Source: Phycisphaeraceae bacterium
GTDB taxonomy: Bacteria; Planctomycetota; Phycisphaerae; Phycisphaerales; Phycisphaeraceae
Direction of reading: 5' to 3'
Assembly: GCA_028284155.1 (NCBI GenBank)
Contig: JANQSF010000124.1
Span: 1 to 64,000, forward strand
DNA length: 64,000 nucleotides
Below, in pieces: positions 25,534 through 33,037 of the stretch; the stretch's first letter is position 1, and each line of letters starts with the position of its first letter. A model generated the notes under the pieces. It was given only the letters and a program-made list of their open reading frames with translations. It made no database searches and was not told where the DNA came from. The position numbers and the translations under genes are program-made.

Positions 25534-25618
25534 TTGTCCAAAACGTAGGGTGCGCTTCAGCGCACCAACAACACGGGACAGTTTCCGAACGGACGTGGTG
25601 CGCTGAAGCGCACCCTAC
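25534..25618. repeat. REP-like paired hairpin element E1 with upstream tag
   Basis: A 74-bp element (25545-25618) begins GTAGGGTGCGCTTCAGCGCA and ends with the inverted equivalent. Each arm is GTAG plus an 18-base hairpin, the classic REP layout, set as an inverted pair around a 30-base spacer. The 11 bases before it, TTGTCCAAAAC, match the tag before E3. Copies E2 and E3 have exactly the same length. Confidence 0.85.
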
Positions 25619-25742
25619 GCGTCGCCCACGCCACTTTTGGGACGAGGCCAGGCCGCACCTGACACTTGGATGGATCCTACCGCGCTTTGGTCACACACGC
25701 GGAGCGTCGAACTGCCTTGTGGTTGAATAGGGCGCAGCAATG

Positions 25743-25765
25743 CCTTGGCGGACAGGCCTGTCCGC
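25743..25765. repeat. Single hairpin L
   Basis: TTGGCGGACAGGCCTGTCCG, a near-perfect palindrome in the gap between the PP2C gene and the next gene. No second arm is seen nearby. Confidence 0.5.
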
Positions 25766-25804
25766 TGCGTCTTGACGAGTCGGCCGTTAGGTCGACATGG
25801 GTGT

Positions 25805-26221
25805 TTAGCTGCTCTGTCGTTTGGCGTCGTTGCCGGCCGGTGCCGGTGCGGGCACGGGGAAGGGGATCGGCTGATTGTCAGCCGCATGGGCAGTCACATT
25901 TTCGGCAGTCGGCCGCGGCATCAGGCAGTCGGCCTTGCGTAGCGACGTCGCCAAGTCGCCGAGTTGGTCGCGATCGACGCAGAACGACTTCTGCACGTAC
26001 CAGCCGAGTTGCGCGTTGTGCGCGAGGTGTTCCAGCCGAACGTAGCCGTCTCGCCCCGGCTCAGCCTTGATTCGCAAAGCCGTGTCGGGCGTCGCGCCGG
26101 GCAGCGTGGCGATGCTCAGTTCCGTCGCACGCGGCGGGACGCACGGGCCGGCCGACAGCGGGCAGTCATGCCGTTTGGCGTCGGCGTTCGGCTGGGTCGT
26201 TTTGTCGCAATCAGGCGTCAT
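25805..26221 (-). CDS. Hypothetical protein
   Basis: A 138-residue protein that I do not recognise. I prefer ATG 26221; a longer start at 26254 would add 11 residues. The N-terminus is Cys/Asp/Pro-rich with CPLSAGPCVPP. The middle (about residues 45-110) is a compact alpha/beta segment, TALRIKAEPGRDGYVRLEHLA...GWYVQKSFCVDRDQLGDLATSLRKADCL. Its beta-beta-helix order recalls small PC4/p15-type single-strand-binding domains, but that is only a resemblance. The tail is Pro/Ala-rich and probably disordered. No signal peptide. Confidence 0.5.
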   Translation of the reverse strand: MTPDCDKTTQPNADAKRHDCPLSAGPCVPPRATELSIATLPGATPDTALRIKAEPGRDGYVRLEHLAHNAQLGWYVQKSFCVDRDQLGDLATSLRKADCLMPRPTAENVTAHAADNQPIPFPVPAPAPAGNDAKRQSS

Positions 26222-26430
26222 ATTCGTCTCGCGGCCATGCTGGGTTTGCGTCATTCCTTGAAACTGCCCGCGGATGTCCCCGGACCGCCACGGAGCGTAA
26301 ACATCAGTCTAGGCACACTATTGACACTGAGTCTCAACGGCGTTACGTCTGGCCGTCAAAAAGTCGGTACACTTTTGTGGGCCGCGTCGGGTCGCGGGCG
26401 ATCGCCCCAGGCCAATTTCGGAGGCTGCAC

Positions 26431-27180
26431 ATGTCAAGATTGCTCGTAACGTGCTTTCTATTCATTGTTTGCATGGCCTGTGGCTGCTCTGTCCCGACGC
26501 GGCTTGAGGTTTCAGATCGCCCCGTGGAACAGCCCGTGGCGACCTTCTCCATCGCCGCTTTCGACCCCGAAACAGGCGAAATCGGAGTGGCGGTGCAGTC
26601 GAAGTTCATCGCCGTCGGTGCCGTCGTGCCCTGGGTCAAGGCGGGCGTCGGAGCGTTGGCGACACAATCGTGGGCGAACACGACCTATGGCCCCAAAGGT
26701 CTGGCGATGCTCGAGGCCGGCAAGTCGCCGCAAGAGGTCATCGAGGCGTTGACGGCGGCCGACGAACGATCAGCGTTCCGCCAGGTCGGTATCGTGGACG
26801 CGACGGGCCGCGTGGCGACGTTCACTGGCAAGCGATGCAACGACTGGGCTGGCGGGCGTACGGGCAAGCACTACACCGTGCAGGGCAACATCCTCGCCGG
26901 CCAGCAGGTCGTCGATGCGATGGCTGAGGCATTCGAGAAGGCAGAAGGCGACCTGGGCGACCGCATGATCGCGTCGCTCATGGCTGGCCAGGCAGCCGGC
27001 GGCGACACACGCGGCAAACAGTCGGCTGCGCTCTATATCGCCCGGGAAAAGGCCGGCTACAGCGGCTTCAACGACCGCTATCGCGACATCCGTGTCGACG
27101 ACCACCCGGAGCCGATCAAGGAACTGCGGCGAATCTACAGATTGCACAAGCGGGTCTTCCCGCCGCCGAGAAAGCGGTGA
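26431..27180 (+). CDS. DUF1028 family lipoprotein
   Basis: A 249-residue protein. GGAGG lies 6 bases before ATG 26431. The N-terminal hydrophobic segment with MACGCS suggests a lipoprotein (Cys19). The domain begins VATFSIAAFDPETGEIGVAVQSKFIAVGAVVPWVKAG (about 37-73), which is the diagnostic start of DUF1028, an Ntn-hydrolase-like fold. The conserved TQSWANTTYGP, HYTVQGNIL and GDTRGKQSAALY follow. The family's activity is unsettled; some members carry peptidoglycan-binding domains, but this one does not. A nested palindrome follows directly after its stop. Confidence 0.88.
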   Translation: MSRLLVTCFLFIVCMACGCSVPTRLEVSDRPVEQPVATFSIAAFDPETGEIGVAVQSKFIAVGAVVPWVKAGVGALATQSWANTTYGPKGLAMLEAGKSPQEVIEALTAADERSAFRQVGIVDATGRVATFTGKRCNDWAGGRTGKHYTVQGNILAGQQVVDAMAEAFEKAEGDLGDRMIASLMAGQAAGGDTRGKQSAALYIAREKAGYSGFNDRYRDIRVDDHPEPIKELRRIYRLHKRVFPPPRKR

Positions 27181-27181
27181 G

Positions 27182-27451
27182 GAACCACAGATGGACACAG
27201 ATCAACACAGATGAGAAGAGATGGGGTGTTGAGAGCGGTTTGGTTAAACTTGCCAGGGTCATACGTCAGGTCGTCTCCACGGATTTGTATTGACCGCGGA
27301 TTGCGCGGATGACACGGATGGGAAGGGATCGGAGTGGGGGCGCTGAGTGATCAGGCGGATTCAGGATTCATCCGTGTCATCCGCGCAATCCGCGGTTAAA
27401 TCCTCTTCCACACATTCCCCATCTGTGTTGATCTGTGTCCATCTGTGGTTT
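27182..27451. repeat. Nested palindrome: family A inside family C
   Basis: The outer arms (27183-27212 and 27420-27450) are ACCACAGATGGACACAGATC and so on with complement, built from the word CACAGAT. The inner arms (27291-27321 and 27368-27400) are family A (CCGCGGATTGCGCGGATGAC). Family A also occurs at 274-498, there as the outer shell. These arms fill most of the 351-base gap before nadA; between them I see nothing else. Confidence 0.87.
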
Positions 27452-27531
27452 CCCCCGTTTCCCGACCCCGATTTCAGCGATCTGCGTAATAATGAGTGGC
27501 CCGTCCACACCCACGTGAACCGAGAACGACC

Positions 27532-28806
27532 ATGCTCTGGCAGCCCGCATTACCCGACCGCTACCACGCGATGAGCGACGACGAACTCATCGCCGCGATC
27601 GACGCGCGCAAGGCTGAACTGGGCGACAGGCTCGTCATCCTCGGCCACCACTACCAGCAGGACGACGTGATCCGCTTCGCCGACTTCACCGGCGACTCGT
27701 TTAAGCTCAGCCAACTCGCGGCTGAGCGGGTCGAGGAGGTGGGCGCGAAATACGTCGTGTTTGCCGGCGTGCATTTCATGGCCGAGTCGGCTGACATCCT
27801 CACGCCCGACGACGTGACGGTGATCCTGCCCGACCTGGGCGCGGGCTGCTCGATGGCCGACATGGCCGACCACGACGAAGCGACGCACGCGTGGGAGATG
27901 ATTGCGAAGGCATTGGGGACCGAGGGATCAAGCCACCGAGCCACCGAGGGTGTCGATGGCGAGTCTTCCTCGATGGCTCGGTCCCTCGATGGCTCGGTCG
28001 CTTCCTGCCGTGTCATCCCGATCTGCTACATGAACTGCTCTGCCGCGATCAAGTCATTCGTCGGCCGACACGGCGGCGCGGTCTGCACGTCGAGCAATTG
28101 CGAGGCTGTGTTCGACTGGGCGTTGGCCGGCGGGACCAAACCGAAGGCCGAGGGTGAGCAGATCAAGATCCTGTTCCTGCCCGACCAGCACCTCGGCCGA
28201 AACACCGCCGCCGCGATGGGCTACGACCCGGTCACGCAGATGTGCCTGTGGGACCCCAAGTCCAACGACCTGGTCGGCATGGGCGGGCTCGACAGCGACG
28301 ACATCCGCCGATCGACGTTCATCCTGTGGAAAGGCCACTGCTCGGTGCACAAGCTGTTCCGGGCGGAGCACGTCGATCAGGTGCGGGCCGATTGGCCTGA
28401 CGTGACCGTCATGGTCCACCCCGAGTGCGCGTACGAGGTCGTGCAGAAGGCTGACCGCGTCGGCTCGACCGAGGGCATCCGCAAGGCCGTCGAGGAGGCC
28501 GAGTCCGGAAGCCGCTGGGCGATCGGTACGGAAGTGCACATGGTCAACCGTTTGGCGAATGAAGCGAAAGCCCGTGATGTCGAAGTACGCATCCTGAGCG
28601 ACTGCCAATGCCTCTGCACCACGATGTACCGCATCGACCTGCCGCACCTGCTCTGGACGCTGGACAAGTTGGCCGAGGGCGAAGCCGTGAATGTCATCAA
28701 GGTCGACGATGAGACACGCAAGTGGGCGCTGGTCGCGCTCGACCGGATGCTTGAGTTGGTGGGTAGCGGGACGTTGAGGAAGAGCGATGCGCCGAGTCGG
28801 GTGTGA
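27532..28806 (+). CDS. nadA: Quinolinate synthase with in-frame palindrome insertion
   Basis: A 424-residue NadA, which makes quinolinate from iminoaspartate and dihydroxyacetone phosphate for NAD synthesis, using a [4Fe-4S] cluster. Expected motifs are present: ILGHHYQQDD, FMAESADIL, GAGCSMADM (Cys106), CTSSNC (Cys185/190), GTEVHMVNR and DCQCLCTTM (Cys358/360). Between IAKALG and RVIPICYMN, about 30 residues (130-159, TEGSSHRATEG...) have no counterpart in the family. They are encoded by palindrome S. The insertion keeps the frame and falls in a surface linker between domains, so the enzyme may still work. nadB and nadC are not in the window. Confidence 0.93.
   Translation: MLWQPALPDRYHAMSDDELIAAIDARKAELGDRLVILGHHYQQDDVIRFADFTGDSFKLSQLAAERVEEVGAKYVVFAGVHFMAESADILTPDDVTVILPDLGAGCSMADMADHDEATHAWEMIAKALGTEGSSHRATEGVDGESSSMARSLDGSVASCRVIPICYMNCSAAIKSFVGRHGGAVCTSSNCEAVFDWALAGGTKPKAEGEQIKILFLPDQHLGRNTAAAMGYDPVTQMCLWDPKSNDLVGMGGLDSDDIRRSTFILWKGHCSVHKLFRAEHVDQVRADWPDVTVMVHPECAYEVVQKADRVGSTEGIRKAVEEAESGSRWAIGTEVHMVNRLANEAKARDVEVRILSDCQCLCTTMYRIDLPHLLWTLDKLAEGEAVNVIKVDDETRKWALVALDRMLELVGSGTLRKSDAPSRV
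27918..28006. repeat. Palindrome S inside nadA
   Basis: The left arm (27918-27950) is GACCGAGGGATCAAGCCACC and onward. The right arm (27968-28005) carries GGCTCGGTCCCTCGATGGCT. The two are imperfectly complementary, and the word CCGAGCCA/TGGCTCGG occurs repeatedly. Its ends coincide with the inserted residues 130-159 of NadA, a length of 90 bases (30 codons). Confidence 0.85.
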
Positions 28807-28859
28807 GATTGATTCCCCTCTACGCGTATTCGAATCTCGATACGTGGGTGTGTACACAT

Positions 28860-29162
28860 ATGAATTGGGTCAAAGAAGCGATTGCTGCACTGGAATCGGG
28901 TAAGGCGGCACAAGTCCGCCCGCACGGTGGCTCGATGCGCGGGCGGATTAAAAGTGGCCAATTGGTGACGATCGCTCCCGTTGCCCCTGACGATGTGGTC
29001 GTGGACGATGTTGTGTTCATCCGATGGAAAGGCAATTACATTCTTCACATCGTCAGAGATACTGATGATGACCGCCTGTTGATCGGCAACAACGTCGGCA
29101 AGATCAACGGATGGGCCATGCGTGATGATGTGCTCGGTATTGTCACCGAGGTGTCCGACTAA
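28860..29162 (+). CDS. Small soluble S24/S26-like peptidase domain protein
   Basis: A 100-residue protein. HGGSMRGRIKSGQLVTI resembles the nucleophile segment of S24/S26 peptidases (GxSMxPxIxxGD), and VVDDVVFIRWKGNYILHIVRD resembles the following GDIVVFKxxxxxVxHRVV segment. A His stands where archaeal and ER signal peptidases have His and bacterial ones Lys. There is no membrane anchor and no DNA-binding domain, so it is neither a standard signal peptidase nor a LexA repressor. It could be a minimal peptidase or a peptidase-fold binding protein. It starts 53 bases after nadA. Confidence 0.65.
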   Translation: MNWVKEAIAALESGKAAQVRPHGGSMRGRIKSGQLVTIAPVAPDDVVVDDVVFIRWKGNYILHIVRDTDDDRLLIGNNVGKINGWAMRDDVLGIVTEVSD

Positions 29163-29210
29163 TCCCCGGTCAAACAAAGTGGGCTGAGTGCCAACCGCAA
29201 GAGCCCCTAA

Positions 29211-30311
29211 TCAATACGCATTCAGCTTCCGCACCGGCACGTCGCGTAAATCAATCGCCGCCAGTGTTTCGGGGATACGTTCGCCCGCGTGGCCGTCGCC
29301 GTAAGGGTGTCGCATGCGTCGCAGGTCGAGTTTGATCGCGCGCTTGATCGCGCATTTTACAGGCTCGTAGCCGTAGTCGCAATCGACGACGTTGGCGGGT
29401 TTCTCGCGCCCCGCCTGGCGCGGGCCGATGTTGACGCACGGGATGCGCAGGGCGGCGGCTTCGATCAGGCCGGCGGATGAGTTGCCGACGATGGCTTTCG
29501 CGCCGGCCAGGTGACTCAGGAACTCGGCGCGCGGCAGATGACCTTCGCCCGGTTGCAGGTCGAGTGCGCGGCGGATGCCGTCGCTGCCCGGGTCGCTGTT
29601 GGGCGCGACGGCCAGGCACCACGCGTCGTCGCCCATGTGGCCCATCGCCGACCAGACGGCGTCGAGCGTGTCGTTCATCCAGCGGCGTTCCTGCGCGTCG
29701 CGTTCGCCGACCGGGTGCTGCGCGACGATGAACGCGGGCGGGTCGTCGACCGGTTGCACGTCACGCCATCCATCTACAGCCGGCGACCCGCAGTCAAATA
29801 CGACTTCCGGGGACTCACCCATCCTCACTAGCCGCTTGCGGCTTAGCGCACTGCCCGGAAAGTGCACGTGCGCCAACTTGCTCACCGCGTGCCGCATCGC
29901 CTCGTCCGCGACACCTTCTGCCCGATCCCCGCCGTGGACATGCGCGACGCGCACGCCGCCGACACTCGCGGCCGACGCTGCGGCGAACGCCTCGATCCGA
30001 TCGCCAAGCACGATAACGAAGTCGGGCTTCATGTCGTCAAACACGGCGCCGAATCGCTCAACGCCTTTGGCCAATGCGCGCACGTCGGCCGCGCGTCCTG
30101 TCTGCCCCTTGACTTGCATCCGGACTTTTTCGTCGATGGTGAATCCCGCGTCACGCACGTCGCGCCATGTGCCCATCGTCCAATGCAGACCCGCAACGAC
30201 CGTGCGCAGCGTGAGGCGCGGGTGCGCGCGGACGGCGCGCATGACCGTCTGAAGCAGACCGAACTCGGCACGGCTGCCGGTGACGACCGCGATGGTGCGC
30301 TTGCGTGGCAT
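29211..30311 (-). CDS. neuC: UDP-GlcNAc 2-epimerase, hydrolysing (NeuC-like)
   Basis: A 366-residue NeuC-type enzyme that would convert UDP-GlcNAc (or a di-N-acetyl derivative) to the free ManNAc-type sugar for nonulosonic acid synthesis. Family motifs: VVTGSRAEFGLL at the N-terminus, IVLGDRIEAFAAA, VAHVHGGDRAEG and KAIVGNSSAGLIEAAAL near the C-terminus. The segment ALSRKRLVRMG (about residue 160) is encoded by hairpin U3. The cytidylyltransferase gene lies upstream on the same strand across palindrome H2. A nonulosonate synthase (NeuB) gene is not seen here, so the pathway is incomplete in the window. Confidence 0.85.
   Translation of the reverse strand: MPRKRTIAVVTGSRAEFGLLQTVMRAVRAHPRLTLRTVVAGLHWTMGTWRDVRDAGFTIDEKVRMQVKGQTGRAADVRALAKGVERFGAVFDDMKPDFVIVLGDRIEAFAAASAASVGGVRVAHVHGGDRAEGVADEAMRHAVSKLAHVHFPGSALSRKRLVRMGESPEVVFDCGSPAVDGWRDVQPVDDPPAFIVAQHPVGERDAQERRWMNDTLDAVWSAMGHMGDDAWCLAVAPNSDPGSDGIRRALDLQPGEGHLPRAEFLSHLAGAKAIVGNSSAGLIEAAALRIPCVNIGPRQAGREKPANVVDCDYGYEPVKCAIKRAIKLDLRRMRHPYGDGHAGERIPETLAAIDLRDVPVRKLNAY
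29826..29850. repeat. Palindrome U3 inside neuC
   Basis: ACTAGCCGCTTGCGGCTTAG is the reverse-orientation equivalent of U1/U2. On the coding strand it reads ALSRKRL. The protein length here looks normal for the family, so the hairpin may have replaced native codons or arisen by chance; the match to U1 favours a common origin. Confidence 0.5.
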
Positions 30312-30341
30312 GGCTGCGGGGGTCGAAGGGAGTGCGGTCCT

Positions 30342-30504
30342 TCCGATCCCCCTCCCTTTTAGGGAGGGGTTAGGGGAGGGTCAAACGCTAACGAGTCCAT
30401 TGATGACGTTGTTGTAGAGCGCTTGTATTGAACCGAACCGATTGACGGACGCTTCGGCGTCATACCCTCCCCCAGCCCCTCGCTCAGAGGGAGGGGGGTC
30501 GGAG
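30342..30504. repeat. Palindrome H2
   Basis: The left arm CCCCCTCCCTTTTAGGGAGG with TTAGGGGAGGGT (30348-30380) pairs with CCCTCCCCCAGCCCC and AGAGGGAGGGGGG (30465-30498). The arms are about 85 bases apart, and the loop has no recognisable content. Same family as H1. Confidence 0.75.
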
Positions 30505-30532
30505 CGGACATTGCCATTTCAACGAATCGCGA

Positions 30533-31297
30533 TCACGCCACATCGGACGTTGCGTCGACAACGCCGTGTTGCCCTTTTACCAGAATCACACGTGCCAGCA
30601 TCAGGTCGAGTTCGTTGTCCACGTCCACGACCTCGCCCGGTTGCGTGACAACGGCGCGGCGGTCGCCACCGAGGAACGCGTGCGGTTCGCCCTCGGCCGT
30701 GGTGAACAGGCTGTCGCGGGTCACGGCGATTACACCGCCGTCGAGCATATAGACCGGCGGCAGGTCCTGCCTGCGGTACACGGCGTTGTCTTCGTACATG
30801 AGCAGGGCATCGTCGGGTGTCCCCCGACTTGCACTGTCTCTGTCGTCCCCGACGCGCTTCATCCAGTACGGGTGATGCTTGCCCACGGGGCAGACGCTTT
30901 GCACACTGTCAGCCCCGGTGTCGCGCAACTTGTGGACGGCCGCGTCGATCAGCGTCGGCGGGCGGAGCGGCACATTGCCGTAAAGAATGACGACCGCGTC
31001 GAACGTGGATTGAGTATCGGCCTCGCACACCTGTGCGGCGTGACGCGCGGCCGCGTCGACGGTGGCCGTGTCGTGCGCGAGTTGGGCGGGTCGTTCGATG
31101 ACCTCAACGCCCGCGCGACAGGCCACCGTCGCGATGTCGTGTCCATCGGTGCTGACGACGACGTGATCGAGCGAGTTAGCAGCGAGGGCGTGGTCGATCG
31201 TGTGAGCGATGAGCGGCCGACCGGCGAGGTCGGCGACGTTCTTGCAGGGCAAGCCCTTGCTTCCTGCCCGGGCGAGGATGACGGCGAGCGTGGCCAT
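30533..31297 (-). CDS. neuA: Acylneuraminate cytidylyltransferase
   Basis: A 254-residue CMP-nonulosonate synthetase that activates a sialic-acid-like sugar with CTP. The nucleotide-binding start is LAVILARAGSKGLPCKN, followed by LAGRPLIAHTIDHAL, VVSTDGHDIA and the YGNVPLRPP segment (equivalent to the usual QPTSPLR, here diverged). I chose ATG 31297; the open frame continues upstream only because palindrome G1 has no stops in it. The neuC-like gene follows downstream. The product could be a sialic, legionaminic or pseudaminic acid derivative for surface glycans. Confidence 0.85.
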   Translation of the reverse strand: MATLAVILARAGSKGLPCKNVADLAGRPLIAHTIDHALAANSLDHVVVSTDGHDIATVACRAGVEVIERPAQLAHDTATVDAAARHAAQVCEADTQSTFDAVVILYGNVPLRPPTLIDAAVHKLRDTGADSVQSVCPVGKHHPYWMKRVGDDRDSASRGTPDDALLMYEDNAVYRRQDLPPVYMLDGGVIAVTRDSLFTTAEGEPHAFLGGDRRAVVTQPGEVVDVDNELDLMLARVILVKGQHGVVDATSDVA

Positions 31298-31379
31298 GCG
31301 ATTAGCATCGGCACGGTCGGTGGGGGGGCATGAGGATGTGCGATGTTCGATGTGCGATCGGCGATGTGAGGAGGTCCAA

Positions 31380-31457
31380 ATCGTAATCGTCATCGTGCTC
31401 GTAATCGTAATCGACTCTGTCGCGTTGCCGATTACGATGACGAGTACGAGCACGATT
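31380..31457. repeat. Palindrome G1 (six-base-word arms)
   Basis: The arms are built from six-base words of the ATCGTA/ATCGTC/CTCGTA type: CGTAATCGTCATCGTGCTCG pairs with ACGATGACGAGTACGAGCAC. The central part AATCGACTCTGTCGCGTTGC is shared with G2 and G3. G1 lies between neuA and proA, which read in the same direction. Just upstream, 31335-31375 has the phrase CGATGTTCGATGTGCGAT. Confidence 0.82.
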
Positions 31458-31464
31458 GGGGGCG

Positions 31465-32757
31465 TCACTCCCTGATCTGACCGTCGCCCCGCGCGACCCA
31501 CTTGTACGTCGTCAGGTCGGCTGCGCCCATCGGGCCGCGGGCGTGGAGTTTGTCCGTGCTGATGCCGATCTCAGCCCCGAGGCCGTACACGCCGCCGTCG
31601 CTGAAACGGGTCGAGCAGTTGACGAAGACGTTGCCGGAGTCGACGCCGGTGACGAACGCGTCGGCCGCGGCGACGTCGCTGGTGACGATCGCGTCGGTGT
31701 GCTTCGAGCCGTAGGTGTTGATGTGGGCGACGGCGTCGCTCAACGAATCGACAACGCGTACGGCCACGATCTTGTCGAGGTATTCCGTGCGCCAGTCGTT
31801 GTCGGTGGCTGGTGTCGCGTCGGGGAAGGCGCCGCGGGTCGTTTCGTCGCCGCGGATCTCGACGCCGCGCTCGGCCAGCGCCGCGCAGACGCGCTTGAGC
31901 AGGCCGGTGGCGACGGCGTCCTTGTGAAACAGGATTGTCTCGGCCGCGTTGCAGACACCGGTCCGTTGCGTCTTGGCGTTGACGCAGATCGACTCGGCCA
32001 TGTCGGCGTCGCAGTTGGCATCGACGTAGACGTGGCAGTTGCCCGTGTAGTGCTTGATGACGGGGATGTGCGCCTGCTCAACGACGGCGCGGATGAGGCT
32101 TTCGCCGCCGCGCGGGATGCACAGGTCGATCTGGCCTTCCTTGCGCAGCAGTTCGCCGACCACCGCGCGTTCGGGCGTATCGACCAACTGCACGGCGTCG
32201 GGGTTGACGCCGGCGTCGCGGAGGCCGGCCTGCACGCATTGACCTAACGCCTGATTCGAGTGCATTGCCTCCTTGCCGCCGCGCAGGATCGTCGCGTTGC
32301 CGCTCTTGATGCACAACGCCGCGGCGTCGGACGTGACGTTCGGCCGACTCTCGAAGATGATGAGCACGACGCCGATCGGCACGCGCATCTTTTGAAGACG
32401 AACGCCGTTGGGCAGCACGCGGCCTTCGACGATTTGGCCAACGGGGTCGGTCTGTTCGGCGATCTCGTCAACGCTGCGGGCGATGCTCAACACGCGGGCG
32501 TCGTCGACCTTCAGCCGATCGAGCATCGCATCGGACAGGCCGTTGTCGCGGCCCGCGGCAAGGTCTTGCGCGTTGGCGGCCTGAATCGCGTCGGACGATT
32601 GGCGGATGTGCTCCGCGACGCGCCGCAGCGCGTCGGCCCGTGCGGAGCCCGGCGTCGCGGCCAGATCGCGCGACGCGGCGACGGCCCGCCGCGTCAGGTC
32701 GTTGCAGTAGGCGGATACGTCTAAATCGGTAGTGGTGGCGGCGGTCATGACGGGCAT
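31465..32757 (-). CDS. proA: Glutamate-5-semialdehyde dehydrogenase
   Basis: A 430-residue gamma-glutamyl phosphate reductase, the second step of proline synthesis: it reduces glutamyl-5-phosphate with NADPH. Landmarks are RVPIGVVLIIFESRPNVTSDAAALCIKSGNATILRGGKE in the first half, IPRGGESLI, and the catalytic Cys269 in TQRTGVCNAAETIL. The end has RGPMGAADLTTYKW. ATG 32757 and ATG 32748 are both possible starts, and neither has a strong ribosome-binding site. proB is not in the window. Palindromes G1 and Q flank the gene. Confidence 0.95.
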   Translation of the reverse strand: MPVMTAATTTDLDVSAYCNDLTRRAVAASRDLAATPGSARADALRRVAEHIRQSSDAIQAANAQDLAAGRDNGLSDAMLDRLKVDDARVLSIARSVDEIAEQTDPVGQIVEGRVLPNGVRLQKMRVPIGVVLIIFESRPNVTSDAAALCIKSGNATILRGGKEAMHSNQALGQCVQAGLRDAGVNPDAVQLVDTPERAVVGELLRKEGQIDLCIPRGGESLIRAVVEQAHIPVIKHYTGNCHVYVDANCDADMAESICVNAKTQRTGVCNAAETILFHKDAVATGLLKRVCAALAERGVEIRGDETTRGAFPDATPATDNDWRTEYLDKIVAVRVVDSLSDAVAHINTYGSKHTDAIVTSDVAAADAFVTGVDSGNVFVNCSTRFSDGGVYGLGAEIGISTDKLHARGPMGAADLTTYKWVARGDGQIRE

Positions 32758-32811
32758 TTTAGGCGTTCACCGATCCAACGCATGTCTAACTCATTTCTAT
32801 TCGCTTCTTGT

Positions 32812-32940
32812 ACTTCGCGTCGCGTCTTCGCGTTTGAATCGGGTGGAGCACGTGTCCTTTGTCTGTGTTTGACGCGAAGACGCGAAGATGGGAGAGGCGC
32901 GAAGAGGGAGGAAAAGAGAAGAGGCAGAAAGAAAAGGAAG
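32812..32940. repeat. Palindrome Q followed by a polypurine tract
   Basis: TTCGCGTCGCGTCTTCGCGT (32816-32835) pairs with ACGCGAAGACGCGAAG (32873-32888). The following 50 or so bases on the + strand are nearly all purines (GAAGAGGGAGGAAAAGAGAA and so on). The gap between proA and the cdaR-like gene (32758-33037) has no gene. Confidence 0.7.
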
Positions 32941-33037
32941 CGGTCGGGGGATATCCCGCGGAAGGCTCCAAATCGAGCCATCCGCGGGCTTGGGTTGGTT
33001 GTTGAGTTGCGCGCTGTTTCCGGTGAACGGGAGACGC

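Noticed and set aside
26321-26349. TTGACA box upstream of the DUF1028 gene
   Set aside because: A perfect -35 hexamer, but the -10 position 17 bases on (TACGTC) matches only two of six bases, so I did not call a promoter.
27182-27215. Short tandem words (CACAGAT) that could suggest a CRISPR or minisatellite
   Set aside because: There are no unique spacers of regular length; the words belong to the arm of palindrome C. The same applies to the GGGACAG tandem at 37213-37262.
29211-31297. Complete sialic acid operon
   Set aside because: Only the NeuC-like and NeuA-like steps are present; no NeuB-type synthase, transferase or transporter is visible between or beside them.
31298-31501. N-terminal extension of the neuA frame and a separate 63-codon frame at 42739-42930
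   Set aside because: Both translate palindrome G (repeated VLVIVI and TITST residues). They exist only because the six-base words lack stop codons.
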